This document shows, one piece after another, positions 8,304 through 16,621 of a stretch of 36,048 bases of DNA (the first letter of the stretch is position 1; every line of letters begins with the position of its first letter). The notes below the pieces were generated by a model. The model did no database searches. It saw only the letters and a program-made list of their open reading frames with translations, and was not told the origin of the DNA. The stretch lies in assembly GCA_014763615.1 (NCBI GenBank), contig JACXVB010000031.1, forward strand, positions 1 to 36,048, given 5' to 3'. The stretch comes from Sphingobacteriales bacterium (lineage in GTDB: Bacteria > Bacteroidota > Bacteroidia > Sphingobacteriales > Sphingobacteriaceae). The position numbers and the translations under genes were made by a program.

Positions 8304-9644
8304 ATGAAAATTCCGAAAATTAAACTCAGTTTCTGGCAAATCATCAATATGAATTTTGGTTTTTTTGGTTTGCAATATAGTTTCGGCTTGCAACAAGCTA
8401 ATATGAGTCCTATTTATTCTTATTTAGGAGCTGAGGAAAGCAAACTTCCTTATTTGTGGTTGGCGGGTCCGATAACTGGTTTAATTATCCAGCCAATTAT
8501 TGGAGCGATGAGTGATAAAACTGTTTCTAAATGGGGTAGGAGGACACCTTATTTTTTAATTGGAGCTATATTTTGCAGCTTATGTTTATTCATTATGCCC
8601 TATAGTAGTTCTGTTTGGGCCGCAGCAAGTGTGCTATGGATTTTAGATGCTTCGAATAACATTACTCAAGAACCTTATCGGGCTTTTGTAAGTGATAAAT
8701 TAAACGAAGACCAACATGCAGCAGGTTTTTTAACTCAAAGTGCTTTTACAGGACTTGGACAGACTCTTTCTTATCTTACGCCAACCTTGCTCATATTCTT
8801 TGGAATTAGCAAAATGGCGGTTAATGATAATGGAATCCCTATTACTACCATGATTGCTTTTGTAATAGGATCTTGTGTTTCTATAGGGTCTATTTTATGG
8901 ACTCTGAAAACCACCAAAGAAATTCCATTAACCATGGAAGAAAGAGAGAGGATAAGGAAATCTCCTTTAGGGATAAAATCTACCTTTGTTGACATTTGGA
9001 AAGCTTTAAAGGAAATGCCAAAAACTATGAAACTAATGATACCAATGATGTTTTTCTCTTGGTACGCTATGTTTATTTACTGGATTTATATAGCTAAAAC
9101 TCTTTCAAAATCTGTATATGGAACAACTTCAGTAGGAACTATCGGCTTTAGAAATGCTGATATTCTATCTGGACAGGTCGGGGCTTTCTATAACTTTATT
9201 GCTTTTGTTTCGGCTTTTGGTTTAGCATGGATGGCTAAAAAATATGGTGCTAAATATATTCATGCGATTTGCTTAAGCTTATCCGGAATCGGTTTGGTCA
9301 TTTTGCCATCTATCCAAAATCCACATTATGTTTTTATCCCAATGATAGGTATGGGTTTATCTTGGGCAAGCATGATGGGCAATCCCTATGTGATGCTAGC
9401 AGGGAGTATTCCGCCAGAGAGAACGGGAGTTTATATGGGAATATTCAACATGTTTATTGTTATACCGATGTTGCTTCAAAATATTACGATGCCTTTATAT
9501 TATAAAAGTTGGTTAGGAGATGATCCTATCAATGCCATGAAATTAGCAGGTATTATGTTATTATTGAGTGCTTTTTTTACGCTTTTTATAAAATTTGAAA
9601 AAAGGTTGATTCATTCTACCATTACTAATCCACCAGTTCATTAG
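8304..9644 (+). CDS. SLC45/GPH-type MFS sugar transporter
   Basis: The 446-residue protein has about 12 hydrophobic segments. WLAGPITGLIIQPIIGAMSD followed by KWGRRTPYFLIGA (residues ~52-88) is the TM2-loop2-3 signature shared with plant SUT sucrose transporters and the bacterial SLC45-like maltose/sucrose carriers. A second typical feature is DASNNITQEPYRAFVSD after TM4. It is an inner-membrane cation-coupled disaccharide importer by family. It starts 10 bp after the fused invertase-kinase, so the two are almost certainly cotranscribed. Together they form an import-and-hydrolyse module. Sucrose and maltose are both credible substrates. Confidence 0.88.
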   Translation: MKIPKIKLSFWQIINMNFGFFGLQYSFGLQQANMSPIYSYLGAEESKLPYLWLAGPITGLIIQPIIGAMSDKTVSKWGRRTPYFLIGAIFCSLCLFIMPYSSSVWAAASVLWILDASNNITQEPYRAFVSDKLNEDQHAAGFLTQSAFTGLGQTLSYLTPTLLIFFGISKMAVNDNGIPITTMIAFVIGSCVSIGSILWTLKTTKEIPLTMEERERIRKSPLGIKSTFVDIWKALKEMPKTMKLMIPMMFFSWYAMFIYWIYIAKTLSKSVYGTTSVGTIGFRNADILSGQVGAFYNFIAFVSAFGLAWMAKKYGAKYIHAICLSLSGIGLVILPSIQNPHYVFIPMIGMGLSWASMMGNPYVMLAGSIPPERTGVYMGIFNMFIVIPMLLQNITMPLYYKSWLGDDPINAMKLAGIMLLLSAFFTLFIKFEKRLIHSTITNPPVH

Positions 9645-9691
9645 TGCAAAGTTTCTGTTTTTATTTAAATTAGATTTTCATCGGATGATAA

Positions 9692-10276
9692 ATGAATAAA
9701 GGAAGACTAGAAGCTTTTAGTGATGGAGTAATCGCCATTATCATTACCATCATGGTTTTAGAATTAAAAGTACCTCATGGAGGTACTTTTCAGGATTTAA
9801 TGCCGCTTTTCCCTATGTTGATGAGTTATATACTCAGTTTTGTTTATATAGCCATTTACTGGAATAATCACCATCACCTTTTACATGCGGCTAAGAAAGT
9901 AAATGGTAAAGTACTTTGGGCAAATATGCACTTACTATTTTGGCTTTCTTTAGTACCTTTCACCACCGCATGGATGGGCGATAATCATTTCACCTCGCAA
10001 ACTGTGGCGATTTATGGTTTCATTTTATTGATGGCTGGAGTTGCCTACGCAATTTTAGAGAATATGTTGATTAAGGCAAATGGCGAAAATTCTATTATCG
10101 CCAAGGCTTTCAGTAAAAGCAGATTTAAAGATATTTCTGCGCCTATTCTTTATATTTTAGCCATTCCGTTGGCATTTGTTTCTCCTTGGATTTCTGGAGC
10201 TTTATACGTTCTGGTAGCCTTAATTTGGTTAATCCCAGATAGGAGAATGGAAAAGATTATTGAAAGTATCGAGTAA
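9692..10276 (+). CDS. TMEM175-family (DUF1211) potassium channel-like protein
   Basis: A 194-residue membrane protein with about six transmembrane helices. The N-terminus RLEAFSDGVIAIIITIMVLE carries the FSD motif that marks TM1 of the TMEM175 family, whose bacterial members form K+-selective or weakly selective tetrameric channels. The single six-helix repeat is the normal bacterial length. It follows the sugar transporter by 47 bp without an obvious terminator, so read-through is possible, but a functional link is not implied. The stop lies 12 bp from the convergent histidine kinase. Confidence 0.88.
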   Translation: MNKGRLEAFSDGVIAIIITIMVLELKVPHGGTFQDLMPLFPMLMSYILSFVYIAIYWNNHHHLLHAAKKVNGKVLWANMHLLFWLSLVPFTTAWMGDNHFTSQTVAIYGFILLMAGVAYAILENMLIKANGENSIIAKAFSKSRFKDISAPILYILAIPLAFVSPWISGALYVLVALIWLIPDRRMEKIIESIE

Positions 10277-10288
10277 AGGACTGCGAAA

Positions 10289-11488
10289 TTATTTCTGAGG
10301 TAATTGAACCGTGAATGAAGTTCCTTTACCCAATTGAGATTGAATTTGTAGGGTTCCTTTTAATCCTTCTACCAAATGTTTTACTAAAGTAAGCCCGAAA
10401 CCGTAACCACTTTCTCCTTCTGTTCCAGAAGTAGAGGAAGCCTGCCCACTCAAGATTTCCTTTATCTTTTCTTCAGTAATTCCGGTGCCATTATCCTCAA
10501 CAATCATTTTTAAATAACGCTTCCCATTTTCTAAAAGCACATCTAAGCTAACCCTCACTTTACCATCTTGTGGGGTAAACTTCATGGCATTTGAGATGAG
10601 ATTACCTACAATTTGCAATATTTTGTTTTTTGAAAATGGAATTTTGCCAGACTCAGATTGGATATTCACCTCAAAAGAGATGTTTTTATTCACTGCCTGA
10701 GGAAGATATAATTGTTCGAGTTTTTCTTTTAGTAAATCAAGGTTATACTCGTCTTTTTGTAATCTTCTTTCTTGAGCGTTTTCGCTTAAAATTTCATCAG
10801 CTAATTCTAGCAGAGAGCTACCGCTTTTTTGGATAAGATTGATAAATTCTAAAACTTCATCTAATTGATTATCATCTCCTTGTGCGCTAATCATTTGTGC
10901 CAAACCAATGATTCCTCCAATTGGGCCTCTGATATCATGAGCTACTCTTTTTTGTGTTTCTTTAGCTTCTGCAAGCTTATATTTTAAGCCTTCAATTATC
11001 TTTAATGCGGCTAATCTATTCACAATCTCAGCAGCAATGATTTTTAGTAATTCTACTTTTTCAGGAGTTAAAGTCTTATCGGTTGAATAATCTAAAACAC
11101 ACAAAGCACCTATATGATTTCCGTTAGCGGTTGTAAGCGGTACGCCTAGATAGAAGCGTAATTGCGGAGTATCTTTTACGTAAGATTTATCTTTAAATCG
11201 ATCGTCTGAGGCCAAGTTTTTTACTTCAAACTCTCTATCATCCATTATGGTGTATTGGCAAACCGATTCTTCACGAGGCATTTGATCTACATCAAAGCCA
11301 TAAGCAGAAATCGTCCACTGCGTAAATGAATCAATTAAATTGATTAAGGATATAGGAGTACCTGCTACTTTTGCCGCCAACAGTGTTAGGTCTTTAAAGT
11401 TAGCTTCTAAATCACTATAATCTAAATCAAATTCAGAAAGATCAGTAATTCTTTCTAATTCATTTTTGGGGATTGGCGGTTGAATCAT
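10289..11488 (-). CDS. GAF-domain sensor histidine kinase
   Basis: At 399 residues with no transmembrane segment, this is a cytosolic sensor kinase. A GAF domain spans ~25-165 (RFYLGVPLTT, GALCVLDY). The dimerisation/phosphoacceptor helix has His184 in AHDIRGPIGG. The ATPase domain has the N box at ~296-303 (GNLISNAMKF), the G1 box DNGTGI (332-337) and the G2 box GYGFGL (361-366). No response regulator is adjacent, so it is an orphan kinase whose partner and signal are unknown. It is monocistronic, convergent with the TMEM175-like gene. Confidence 0.9.
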   Translation of the reverse strand: MIQPPIPKNELERITDLSEFDLDYSDLEANFKDLTLLAAKVAGTPISLINLIDSFTQWTISAYGFDVDQMPREESVCQYTIMDDREFEVKNLASDDRFKDKSYVKDTPQLRFYLGVPLTTANGNHIGALCVLDYSTDKTLTPEKVELLKIIAAEIVNRLAALKIIEGLKYKLAEAKETQKRVAHDIRGPIGGIIGLAQMISAQGDDNQLDEVLEFINLIQKSGSSLLELADEILSENAQERRLQKDEYNLDLLKEKLEQLYLPQAVNKNISFEVNIQSESGKIPFSKNKILQIVGNLISNAMKFTPQDGKVRVSLDVLLENGKRYLKMIVEDNGTGITEEKIKEILSGQASSTSGTEGESGYGFGLTLVKHLVEGLKGTLQIQSQLGKGTSFTVQLPQK

Positions 11489-11553
11489 AATAAATGGATA
11501 AAGATTGGGTGCTTAACGCGATGTTAATAAAATAGTTTCAATTTAATCTATAA

Positions 11554-12807
11554 TTATGATAATTTGGCTAAAGCAGATTTTAGTTGAGGAATTTTACTGT
11601 TAATCTCTTCAGCAGCGCAAGCCCCAACAGAAGCTCTATACCAACACATATCCTCGGTACCAAAAGCCGAAAAAGGGACTAAAGCCATATTCGCTTCTTT
11701 AATTAAATAAAAGTTCAGTTTTGCTGGCGTATCTAAAACTTCACCTTCTGGAGTAGTTTTGCCCACATAATCAATTTTAATGGTGAGGTAAATAGCACCC
11801 ATTGGGGCGATGGCATCAATGGCAAAACCCTCTTTTTTCAAACTCATCAATCCTTGATAAAGCGTATCTAAACTGTTTTTAACTTTCGATTTAAAATCAT
11901 GAAGAAAAGCATCTACGCTTTCAATATCATTTAAAAAATCGGCAGTAGCCACTTGCTCTGCTTTAGGAGACCATGCGCCCATGTGCCCCACAATAGCTTT
12001 CATTTTACTGATGATGTTTAAAGGCCCAAATCCCCAACCTACACGTACACCTGTTGCGGCAAAACATTTAGAACCTCCATCAATAAAGATGGTATAATCT
12101 CTCATGGCAGGTACCAAACTTACTGGATTAACATGTTGATGATCCCCGAAAGTTAATTGAGAATAAATTTGATCGTATAAAACGTATAGTGGTTTTTCAT
12201 CTACTCCTCTTGATTGGTTTTCTGCCAAAACCATTTCGCAAATTTCTTTTAAACCTGAGGCAGAAAACATGGTTCCGGTTGGGTTTAAAGGCGAACATAA
12301 AGCCAATAAAGTAGCTCCTTTTAGGTGAGGCTTTAAGTCGGTGGCAGTGGGCATGAAGTTATTTTCTGGTTGTGTAGGTACGGCTACACCATTTGCTCCT
12401 AAAAGATGCACATAATGGTTATTGTTCCAAGATGGCGCAGGATAAATCACTTGATCGCCTTTGTCAACCAAGGTTAGATAAGTGGCATAAATGAGCGGAC
12501 GAGAGCCTCCTGAAATCAAGATTTCATTTGTAGCATAGGTTAATCCTATTCTTTTTTGGATAAAAGCCGAAACACTTTCTCTGAGTTTTAAAACGCCATC
12601 AGCAGGTGGGTAATTGGTTTGTTTATCGGCATAAGCGGCAACAATATTTTTCTCTAGTTGAGCAGGAATCGGGAAAATTTGTGGGTCAAAATCGCCAATG
12701 GTGAGGTTTGCAATTTTGATTCCTTTGGCTTTCATTTCGTTGACTTCACCTGCAATTTTGATAATTTCAGATCCGGATAAAGTGTGTGCTAATGATGATA
12801 CTTTCAT
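11554..12807 (-). CDS. class I PLP-dependent aminotransferase
   Basis: This 417-residue enzyme has the fold-type I aminotransferase residues: Asn175 in SPLNPTGT, Asp212 and Tyr215 in YDQIYS, the Schiff-base Lys247 in DGGSKCFA and Arg255 in GVRVGW; a C-terminal Arg in CWYRASVG should hold the substrate carboxylate. It is cytosolic and resembles AspC-like aspartate/aromatic aminotransferases of Bacteroidota, which transfer amino groups to 2-oxoglutarate. The exact substrate is not assignable. A TAACTTTG -7 element lies 23 bp upstream. The gene stands 94 bp downstream of the GDPD gene on the same strand. Confidence 0.9.
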   Translation of the reverse strand: MKVSSLAHTLSGSEIIKIAGEVNEMKAKGIKIANLTIGDFDPQIFPIPAQLEKNIVAAYADKQTNYPPADGVLKLRESVSAFIQKRIGLTYATNEILISGGSRPLIYATYLTLVDKGDQVIYPAPSWNNNHYVHLLGANGVAVPTQPENNFMPTATDLKPHLKGATLLALCSPLNPTGTMFSASGLKEICEMVLAENQSRGVDEKPLYVLYDQIYSQLTFGDHQHVNPVSLVPAMRDYTIFIDGGSKCFAATGVRVGWGFGPLNIISKMKAIVGHMGAWSPKAEQVATADFLNDIESVDAFLHDFKSKVKNSLDTLYQGLMSLKKEGFAIDAIAPMGAIYLTIKIDYVGKTTPEGEVLDTPAKLNFYLIKEANMALVPFSAFGTEDMCWYRASVGACAAEEINSKIPQLKSALAKLS

Positions 12808-12829
12808 GAAGTTTATTTTTTTTGAGCTG

Positions 12830-12837
12830 CAAAGTTA
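12830..12837 (-). promoter_or_regulatory. candidate -7 element for the aminotransferase gene
   Basis: On the minus strand this reads TAACTTTG, an exact TAnnTTTG match to the Bacteroidota sigma-70 -7 consensus, 23 bp before the ATG. No clear -33 TTTG was seen at the usual spacing. Confidence 0.4.
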
Positions 12838-12901
12838 AGGAAATTGGAGAGAAGCCCTAGTTAAATAAGATACTGTAACTAAAATTTTCAAAAAACCTTT
12901 T

Positions 12902-13711
12902 TTATCTTAAATGGTGTTCCTTTAAGAAATTGATTAAAGCTATTGGATGATCTGTTTGTAAGCCTTTAAATCCTAAACTTAATGCAGTTTCCCAGTTGTT
13001 AGCTTCATTTTCAGATTGTATATCAGGCCAAACCGGAATTTGAAGTTTTTTTGCAGCGGCAACAGTTTCATAATTATATTCATCGTAACTTCCATCTAAA
13101 ATGTCAGGATGATATTGTTGGATCACTTTTTTCAACTCCTCATAATTACTTACTTTTTGAGGTAAGCTTATCATTAAAGGTACTTGGGGAGCAATATTTC
13201 GCCAATCTTCAAATTGTTTTTCATTGTTGATGTAAACGATAAATTGATGTTGCATTCCTGTTTTACAAATTAAATCATAAGCAGCTTTGGCAGAGGCGTC
13301 TTTAAAATCTAGATAGATATTGATTTTATTTTTACAAAGTTTGAGCACTTCTTCAAAAGTAGGTATAGAATAGCTACCCCATTCTGGATGCTTAGCATCT
13401 CTGATTTTTAATTCTTTTAGCTCTTTTAATGTCATTTGGCTAATGATTCCAGCTGTACCGGTCATCCTATCAACGGAAGCATCATGCATGATGACTAATT
13501 TTTGATCTTTGGTAGTTCTTAAATCAATCTCGATAAAATCTACGCCTTCGCTAATCGCATTTTGATAGGCTTTTAGTGAATTTTCAGGAGCTTTAGTATG
13601 ATCTCCACGATGAGCGATAACAATAAAAGGATGAAATAATTTTGGTAATTCGGCTTTTTGAGCAAATAACTGTAGAGGAAAAATCAGGATAAGAAGAATA
13701 AGTCTTTTCAT
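12902..13711 (-). CDS. secreted glycerophosphodiester phosphodiesterase
   Basis: A 269-residue GDPD with an N-terminal signal peptide (MKRLILLILIFPLQLFAQ), so periplasmic or secreted. The TIM-barrel active-site residues are present: His34-Arg35 (AHRGD), Glu43-Asn44 (PEN), Glu61 and Asp63 (FIEIDLR) and His76-Asp77 (MHD). The C-terminal GLQTDHP is also typical. It cleaves glycerophosphodiesters such as those from phospholipid breakdown into glycerol 3-phosphate and an alcohol. It is divergent from the DUF4440 gene, sharing a 142-bp intergenic region, and is the first gene before the aminotransferase. Confidence 0.92.
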   Translation of the reverse strand: MKRLILLILIFPLQLFAQKAELPKLFHPFIVIAHRGDHTKAPENSLKAYQNAISEGVDFIEIDLRTTKDQKLVIMHDASVDRMTGTAGIISQMTLKELKELKIRDAKHPEWGSYSIPTFEEVLKLCKNKINIYLDFKDASAKAAYDLICKTGMQHQFIVYINNEKQFEDWRNIAPQVPLMISLPQKVSNYEELKKVIQQYHPDILDGSYDEYNYETVAAAKKLQIPVWPDIQSENEANNWETALSLGFKGLQTDHPIALINFLKEHHLR

Positions 13712-13853
13712 TTCTTTGTTTAAGTTTATAACTTCGAAATAACAAATTCAATAAAAATTAGATATAAAAATTAGGTTAAGATTTTATTTCATATTTCTTA
13801 TCAAATTTTAAAGTTCTTTTTTTGTAGAAAACAAATCTCTTATTTATTAAATC

Positions 13854-14279
13854 ATGAAAAAATCGATTTTATTGCTGATGATTTTATGCGGCATCAGCCT
13901 CGCCACATTTGCACAAAAGCCAGAAGAAAAAGTAGCACAAGCTGTTGAGTTTTTAAAGCAAGCTTTAATTAGCGGAAACAAAGCCGATTTAGAAAAAATT
14001 GCGCTTCCTGAGCTAACTTACGGGCATTCTAGCGGGAAAATCCAAGATCAAACAGAGTTTGTAGAAACTTTGGTGAGCGGAAAATCGGACTTTGTGACTA
14101 TTGATTTAAAAAACCAAACTATTAAGATTGTTGGAAATACTGCCATTGTGCGTCACTTATTGTATGCTAAAACGAACGACGGTGGAAAGCCAGGTGAAGT
14201 GAAATTAGGGATCATGTTGGTTTTTGTAAAGCATGATGGCGAGTGGAAATTATTAGCCCGCCAAGCCTATAAAATATAA
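13854..14279 (+). CDS. exported NTF2-like (DUF4440/SnoaL-type) protein
   Basis: 141 residues with a clear signal peptide (MKKSILLLMILCGISLATFA, cleavage before QKPEE). The mature ~120 residues match the cone-shaped NTF2/DUF4440 pattern: a helical N-terminus with a sequential acidic region, LPELTYGHSSGK, a middle VGNTAIVRH strand and the closing GEWKLLARQAYKI. Members of this fold bind small ligands or act as unusual enzymes; function is not predictable. It ends one base from the convergent DUF1003 gene. Confidence 0.85.
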   Translation: MKKSILLLMILCGISLATFAQKPEEKVAQAVEFLKQALISGNKADLEKIALPELTYGHSSGKIQDQTEFVETLVSGKSDFVTIDLKNQTIKIVGNTAIVRHLLYAKTNDGGKPGEVKLGIMLVFVKHDGEWKLLARQAYKI

Positions 14280-14280
14280 T

Positions 14281-14856
14281 TTAAGGTTGCGGAGATTGTG
14301 CTTTTTTAAGATGATCTTTCAGCTTTTTATCTAACTCATCTATTTTATCCATCTGGACCTGCTGAATTTCGAATAAGTTTTTCATTTGTTCTGCCATGAG
14401 CAGGTCTATTTTTTCATGTAGATTTCTTAACTCAATTTCCGTTTTCAGGTTCACCATGTAATCGTCCTCTGCTCTTTTGCGGTCTCTGTCTTCCTTACGG
14501 TTTTGGCTCATCATAATTACCGGAGCTTGAATGGCAGCGATAGTAGAAAGGATAAGATTTAATAAAATAAAGGGATAAGGGTCGTATCCTTTATCCTTTA
14601 AAAAAAATACGTTTAACATCATCCAGGCAGCTAAAAAAATGGAGAAGATAATAATGAATCGCCAGCTTCCACCAAACTGGGCAACTTGGTCTGACAGTCT
14701 TTCTCCGAATGATTTTGGTTTTTCTAATTTATCATTACTTAACTTTTTAGAGAGCAATTGTTCTTCATCAATGGCTTTTAAAACAATCTCGTTAAGCTTG
14801 TTTAGATTTTGATTATTGGTTTGCAATAAAACTTTATAGTTGGATTTATTTGCCAT
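14281..14856 (-). CDS. DUF1003 membrane protein
   Basis: 191 residues with the DUF1003 signature: two transmembrane helices (WRFIIIFSIFLAAWMMLNVF and PYPFILLNLILSTIAAIQAP) followed immediately by IMMSQNRKEDRDRKRAEDDY and a long C-terminal coiled-coil-like helix. It is an inner-membrane protein of unknown function. The 260-bp upstream stretch (14857-15116) is AT-rich and holds nothing else I can name. It ends one base from the DUF4440 gene. Confidence 0.88.
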   Translation of the reverse strand: MANKSNYKVLLQTNNQNLNKLNEIVLKAIDEEQLLSKKLSNDKLEKPKSFGERLSDQVAQFGGSWRFIIIFSIFLAAWMMLNVFFLKDKGYDPYPFILLNLILSTIAAIQAPVIMMSQNRKEDRDRKRAEDDYMVNLKTEIELRNLHEKIDLLMAEQMKNLFEIQQVQMDKIDELDKKLKDHLKKAQSPQP

Positions 14857-15116
14857 GAGATTTTGTAAAATAAATGAGGAATTACCATATTTTAATAAAT
14901 AACCAATTTAGTCTTTTTAATAATGATTCTCAATTTATAATTAAAAATCACGGACCGTTTGAAATTTGAAGTAACTAGTCATGTGGTGTCTCTTTAATCA
15001 TCAAATTTTTCATAAAACTGACTATAATTAGAAAATATATAATCGTAAATCGTAGCCTACAACAAGTATAATAATCTCTAATGATTTAGTTTAAAATAAC
15101 ATTCGACTAATCCACT

Positions 15117-15773
15117 TCAATTACTCGTTTTTTTATAGATAAGCTTTGTTCTAATATCTAGAATCGATTTTTGATGCGCAATAATTTGAATTTCATTAGG
15201 TACATTTGTTAGTCCATTGTTCTTAGAAAGATATAAAACACAGGAAATTTCTACATCATCATAAGTGTTTTTTAATGGGACTATTAAACTTTCGTAACCT
15301 ATTAAATTAATAACTAAAGAGTCGATTTGCTTTTTCTTAGATGTTTGAAATTGAATTATTCCATTAATATCACTCGAAATTTGAATGTTCGAATTTTTAC
15401 ACCTAATTACAGACACCGTAGCACCAAATATTGGATGAAGATTTTGCTCTCCATCTAATATTTCTATTTTTATGAATTTAAATTTTGAACTATTTAGAAC
15501 TTTATTTTTTGTAATCCTAAAATAGGATGATTGCTCTATTTTATTAAAAGATAGTTTAATAAGATTTCCTTTTTGGATGAAAGTTCCTTTTAAACTAAAG
15601 GTATTTCCTAAGTCAGGATTTACGGTATAAATAACTTTAGACTGATTAAATTCTAAATATTGACTTTGCAAACCAGCAGGGTCAGCCCAAACATATCTTC
15701 CTTCAATTTTGTTTTGTCCTAATGCAAATTGAAATGTAAGGCTCAGTATTAAAACAGATAATGTAGCTTTCAT
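15117..15773 (-). CDS. secreted protein of unknown function
   Basis: From ATG 15773 this is a 218-residue protein with a good signal peptide (MKATLSVLILSLTFQFALG, cleavage before QNKIEGRY). An in-frame ATG at 15791 would add six residues and is less signal-like. The mature part starts with a lipocalin-like small beta domain (GRYVWADPAG, LKGTFIQKGNLIKLSF), then a carboxypeptidase-regulatory/Ig-like segment (FGATVSVI, DINGIIQFQT, LVINLIGYESLIVPL). It is the last gene of the minus-strand group headed by the variable lipoprotein. A periplasmic partner or immunity role is possible but only from context. Confidence 0.65.
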   Translation of the reverse strand: MKATLSVLILSLTFQFALGQNKIEGRYVWADPAGLQSQYLEFNQSKVIYTVNPDLGNTFSLKGTFIQKGNLIKLSFNKIEQSSYFRITKNKVLNSSKFKFIKIEILDGEQNLHPIFGATVSVIRCKNSNIQISSDINGIIQFQTSKKKQIDSLVINLIGYESLIVPLKNTYDDVEISCVLYLSKNNGLTNVPNEIQIIAHQKSILDIRTKLIYKKTSN

Positions 15774-15784
15774 GAGATTGTTCT

Positions 15785-16039
15785 TTAGCATCCAGCAATA
15801 GTTCCTTTTTGAATTTTTAAAAATCCGGATGAGTCGTAACTAGTTTGTTTAATCAAAATATTGTTTATTATCCTTATTTGATCTTCAGTTGGTAATGCAT
15901 TAAAAGCAGGAGTGTTTGTTAATCCGCCCCACCTTAAATCATACCAGCTACAAATTTCACTTACAATCTCATCAATATAGGTAATGGCAGAGGAGGGCAC
16001 TTGCAGGGTAAGAACAGGTTGTGAGAATAATTGGGGCAT
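15785..16039 (-). CDS. small orphan protein, possibly a detached C-terminal domain
   Basis: An 84-residue frame with no signal peptide and no family I recognise, ending in Gly-Cys. Its frame stays open upstream of the ATG into the end of the preceding gene, so it could be the tail of a lost larger protein rather than a free gene. It sits between two other orphan genes downstream of the variable lipoprotein, as expected for orphan C-terminal modules left beside modular effector genes. Confidence that it is expressed is modest. Confidence 0.4.
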   Translation of the reverse strand: MPQLFSQPVLTLQVPSSAITYIDEIVSEICSWYDLRWGGLTNTPAFNALPTEDQIRIINNILIKQTSYDSSGFLKIQKGTIAGC

Positions 16040-16065
16040 AAATCTGTATATAGTTGTTAGTGAAT

Positions 16066-16620
16066 CTAAATATAATGATTTGTAAAAAGAATATCCATAA
16101 TAGAAATTCTTTCAATCAAGTTAATTTTCGATATTTCAAACGTAAATTCACTATGAATTTTAGTTAGAATATCTCTTTTTATCCAAATTATGTTTTTAAA
16201 GTAGGATTTAAATATGTTGTATAACTCATCGCAGATTTTAATTTCACTCTCATTTATAATTCTAACTTCCCCAAAAATATACTTATCATTTTCTAGATAA
16301 AGAGGATGCTGATAAACACAAAAAAAGTCGTAAATACTTACCAAACATATGAATCTTAAGGTTGGATTAAGGGTGATAGAAATTCTTAAACATCTATCTA
16401 AGTTAAAAAATTGAGTATGATCTTCAACTTTTGCTTTTGGAAATTGATTTTCCATTTTGGATATTAAATTTGCTATATAATTGTCATCTAAATGCTTTTG
16501 AAAGTGCTGAATTTTTTTGTTGATATGACTAATAACAATAGGATTTCGTTTTTCTAAGAAAAAGTCTTTATCAAAATCTTCTTTTATTATTTTGTTGATT
16601 TTTGTAATTATATTGTTCAT
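16066..16620 (-). CDS. hypothetical cytosolic protein, candidate immunity/partner protein
   Basis: 184 residues, very rich in Ile, Lys, Asn and Phe, with no signal peptide, membrane helix or known motif that I can see. It begins one base after the stop of the 450-residue lipoprotein, so it is translationally coupled to it. A small, AT-rich, unrelated gene placed directly behind a protein with a variable C-terminal domain is the layout of effector-immunity pairs. That role is inference. The gene's strongly A/T-biased codon use also suggests a history different from the core genes around it. Confidence 0.6.
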   Translation of the reverse strand: MNNIITKINKIIKEDFDKDFFLEKRNPIVISHINKKIQHFQKHLDDNYIANLISKMENQFPKAKVEDHTQFFNLDRCLRISITLNPTLRFICLVSIYDFFCVYQHPLYLENDKYIFGEVRIINESEIKICDELYNIFKSYFKNIIWIKRDILTKIHSEFTFEISKINLIERISIMDILFTNHYI

Positions 16621-16621
16621 G

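Noticed and set aside
9269-9505. Short plus-strand frame inside the transporter gene
   Set aside because: Out-of-frame shadow of the SLC45-type transporter coding sequence.
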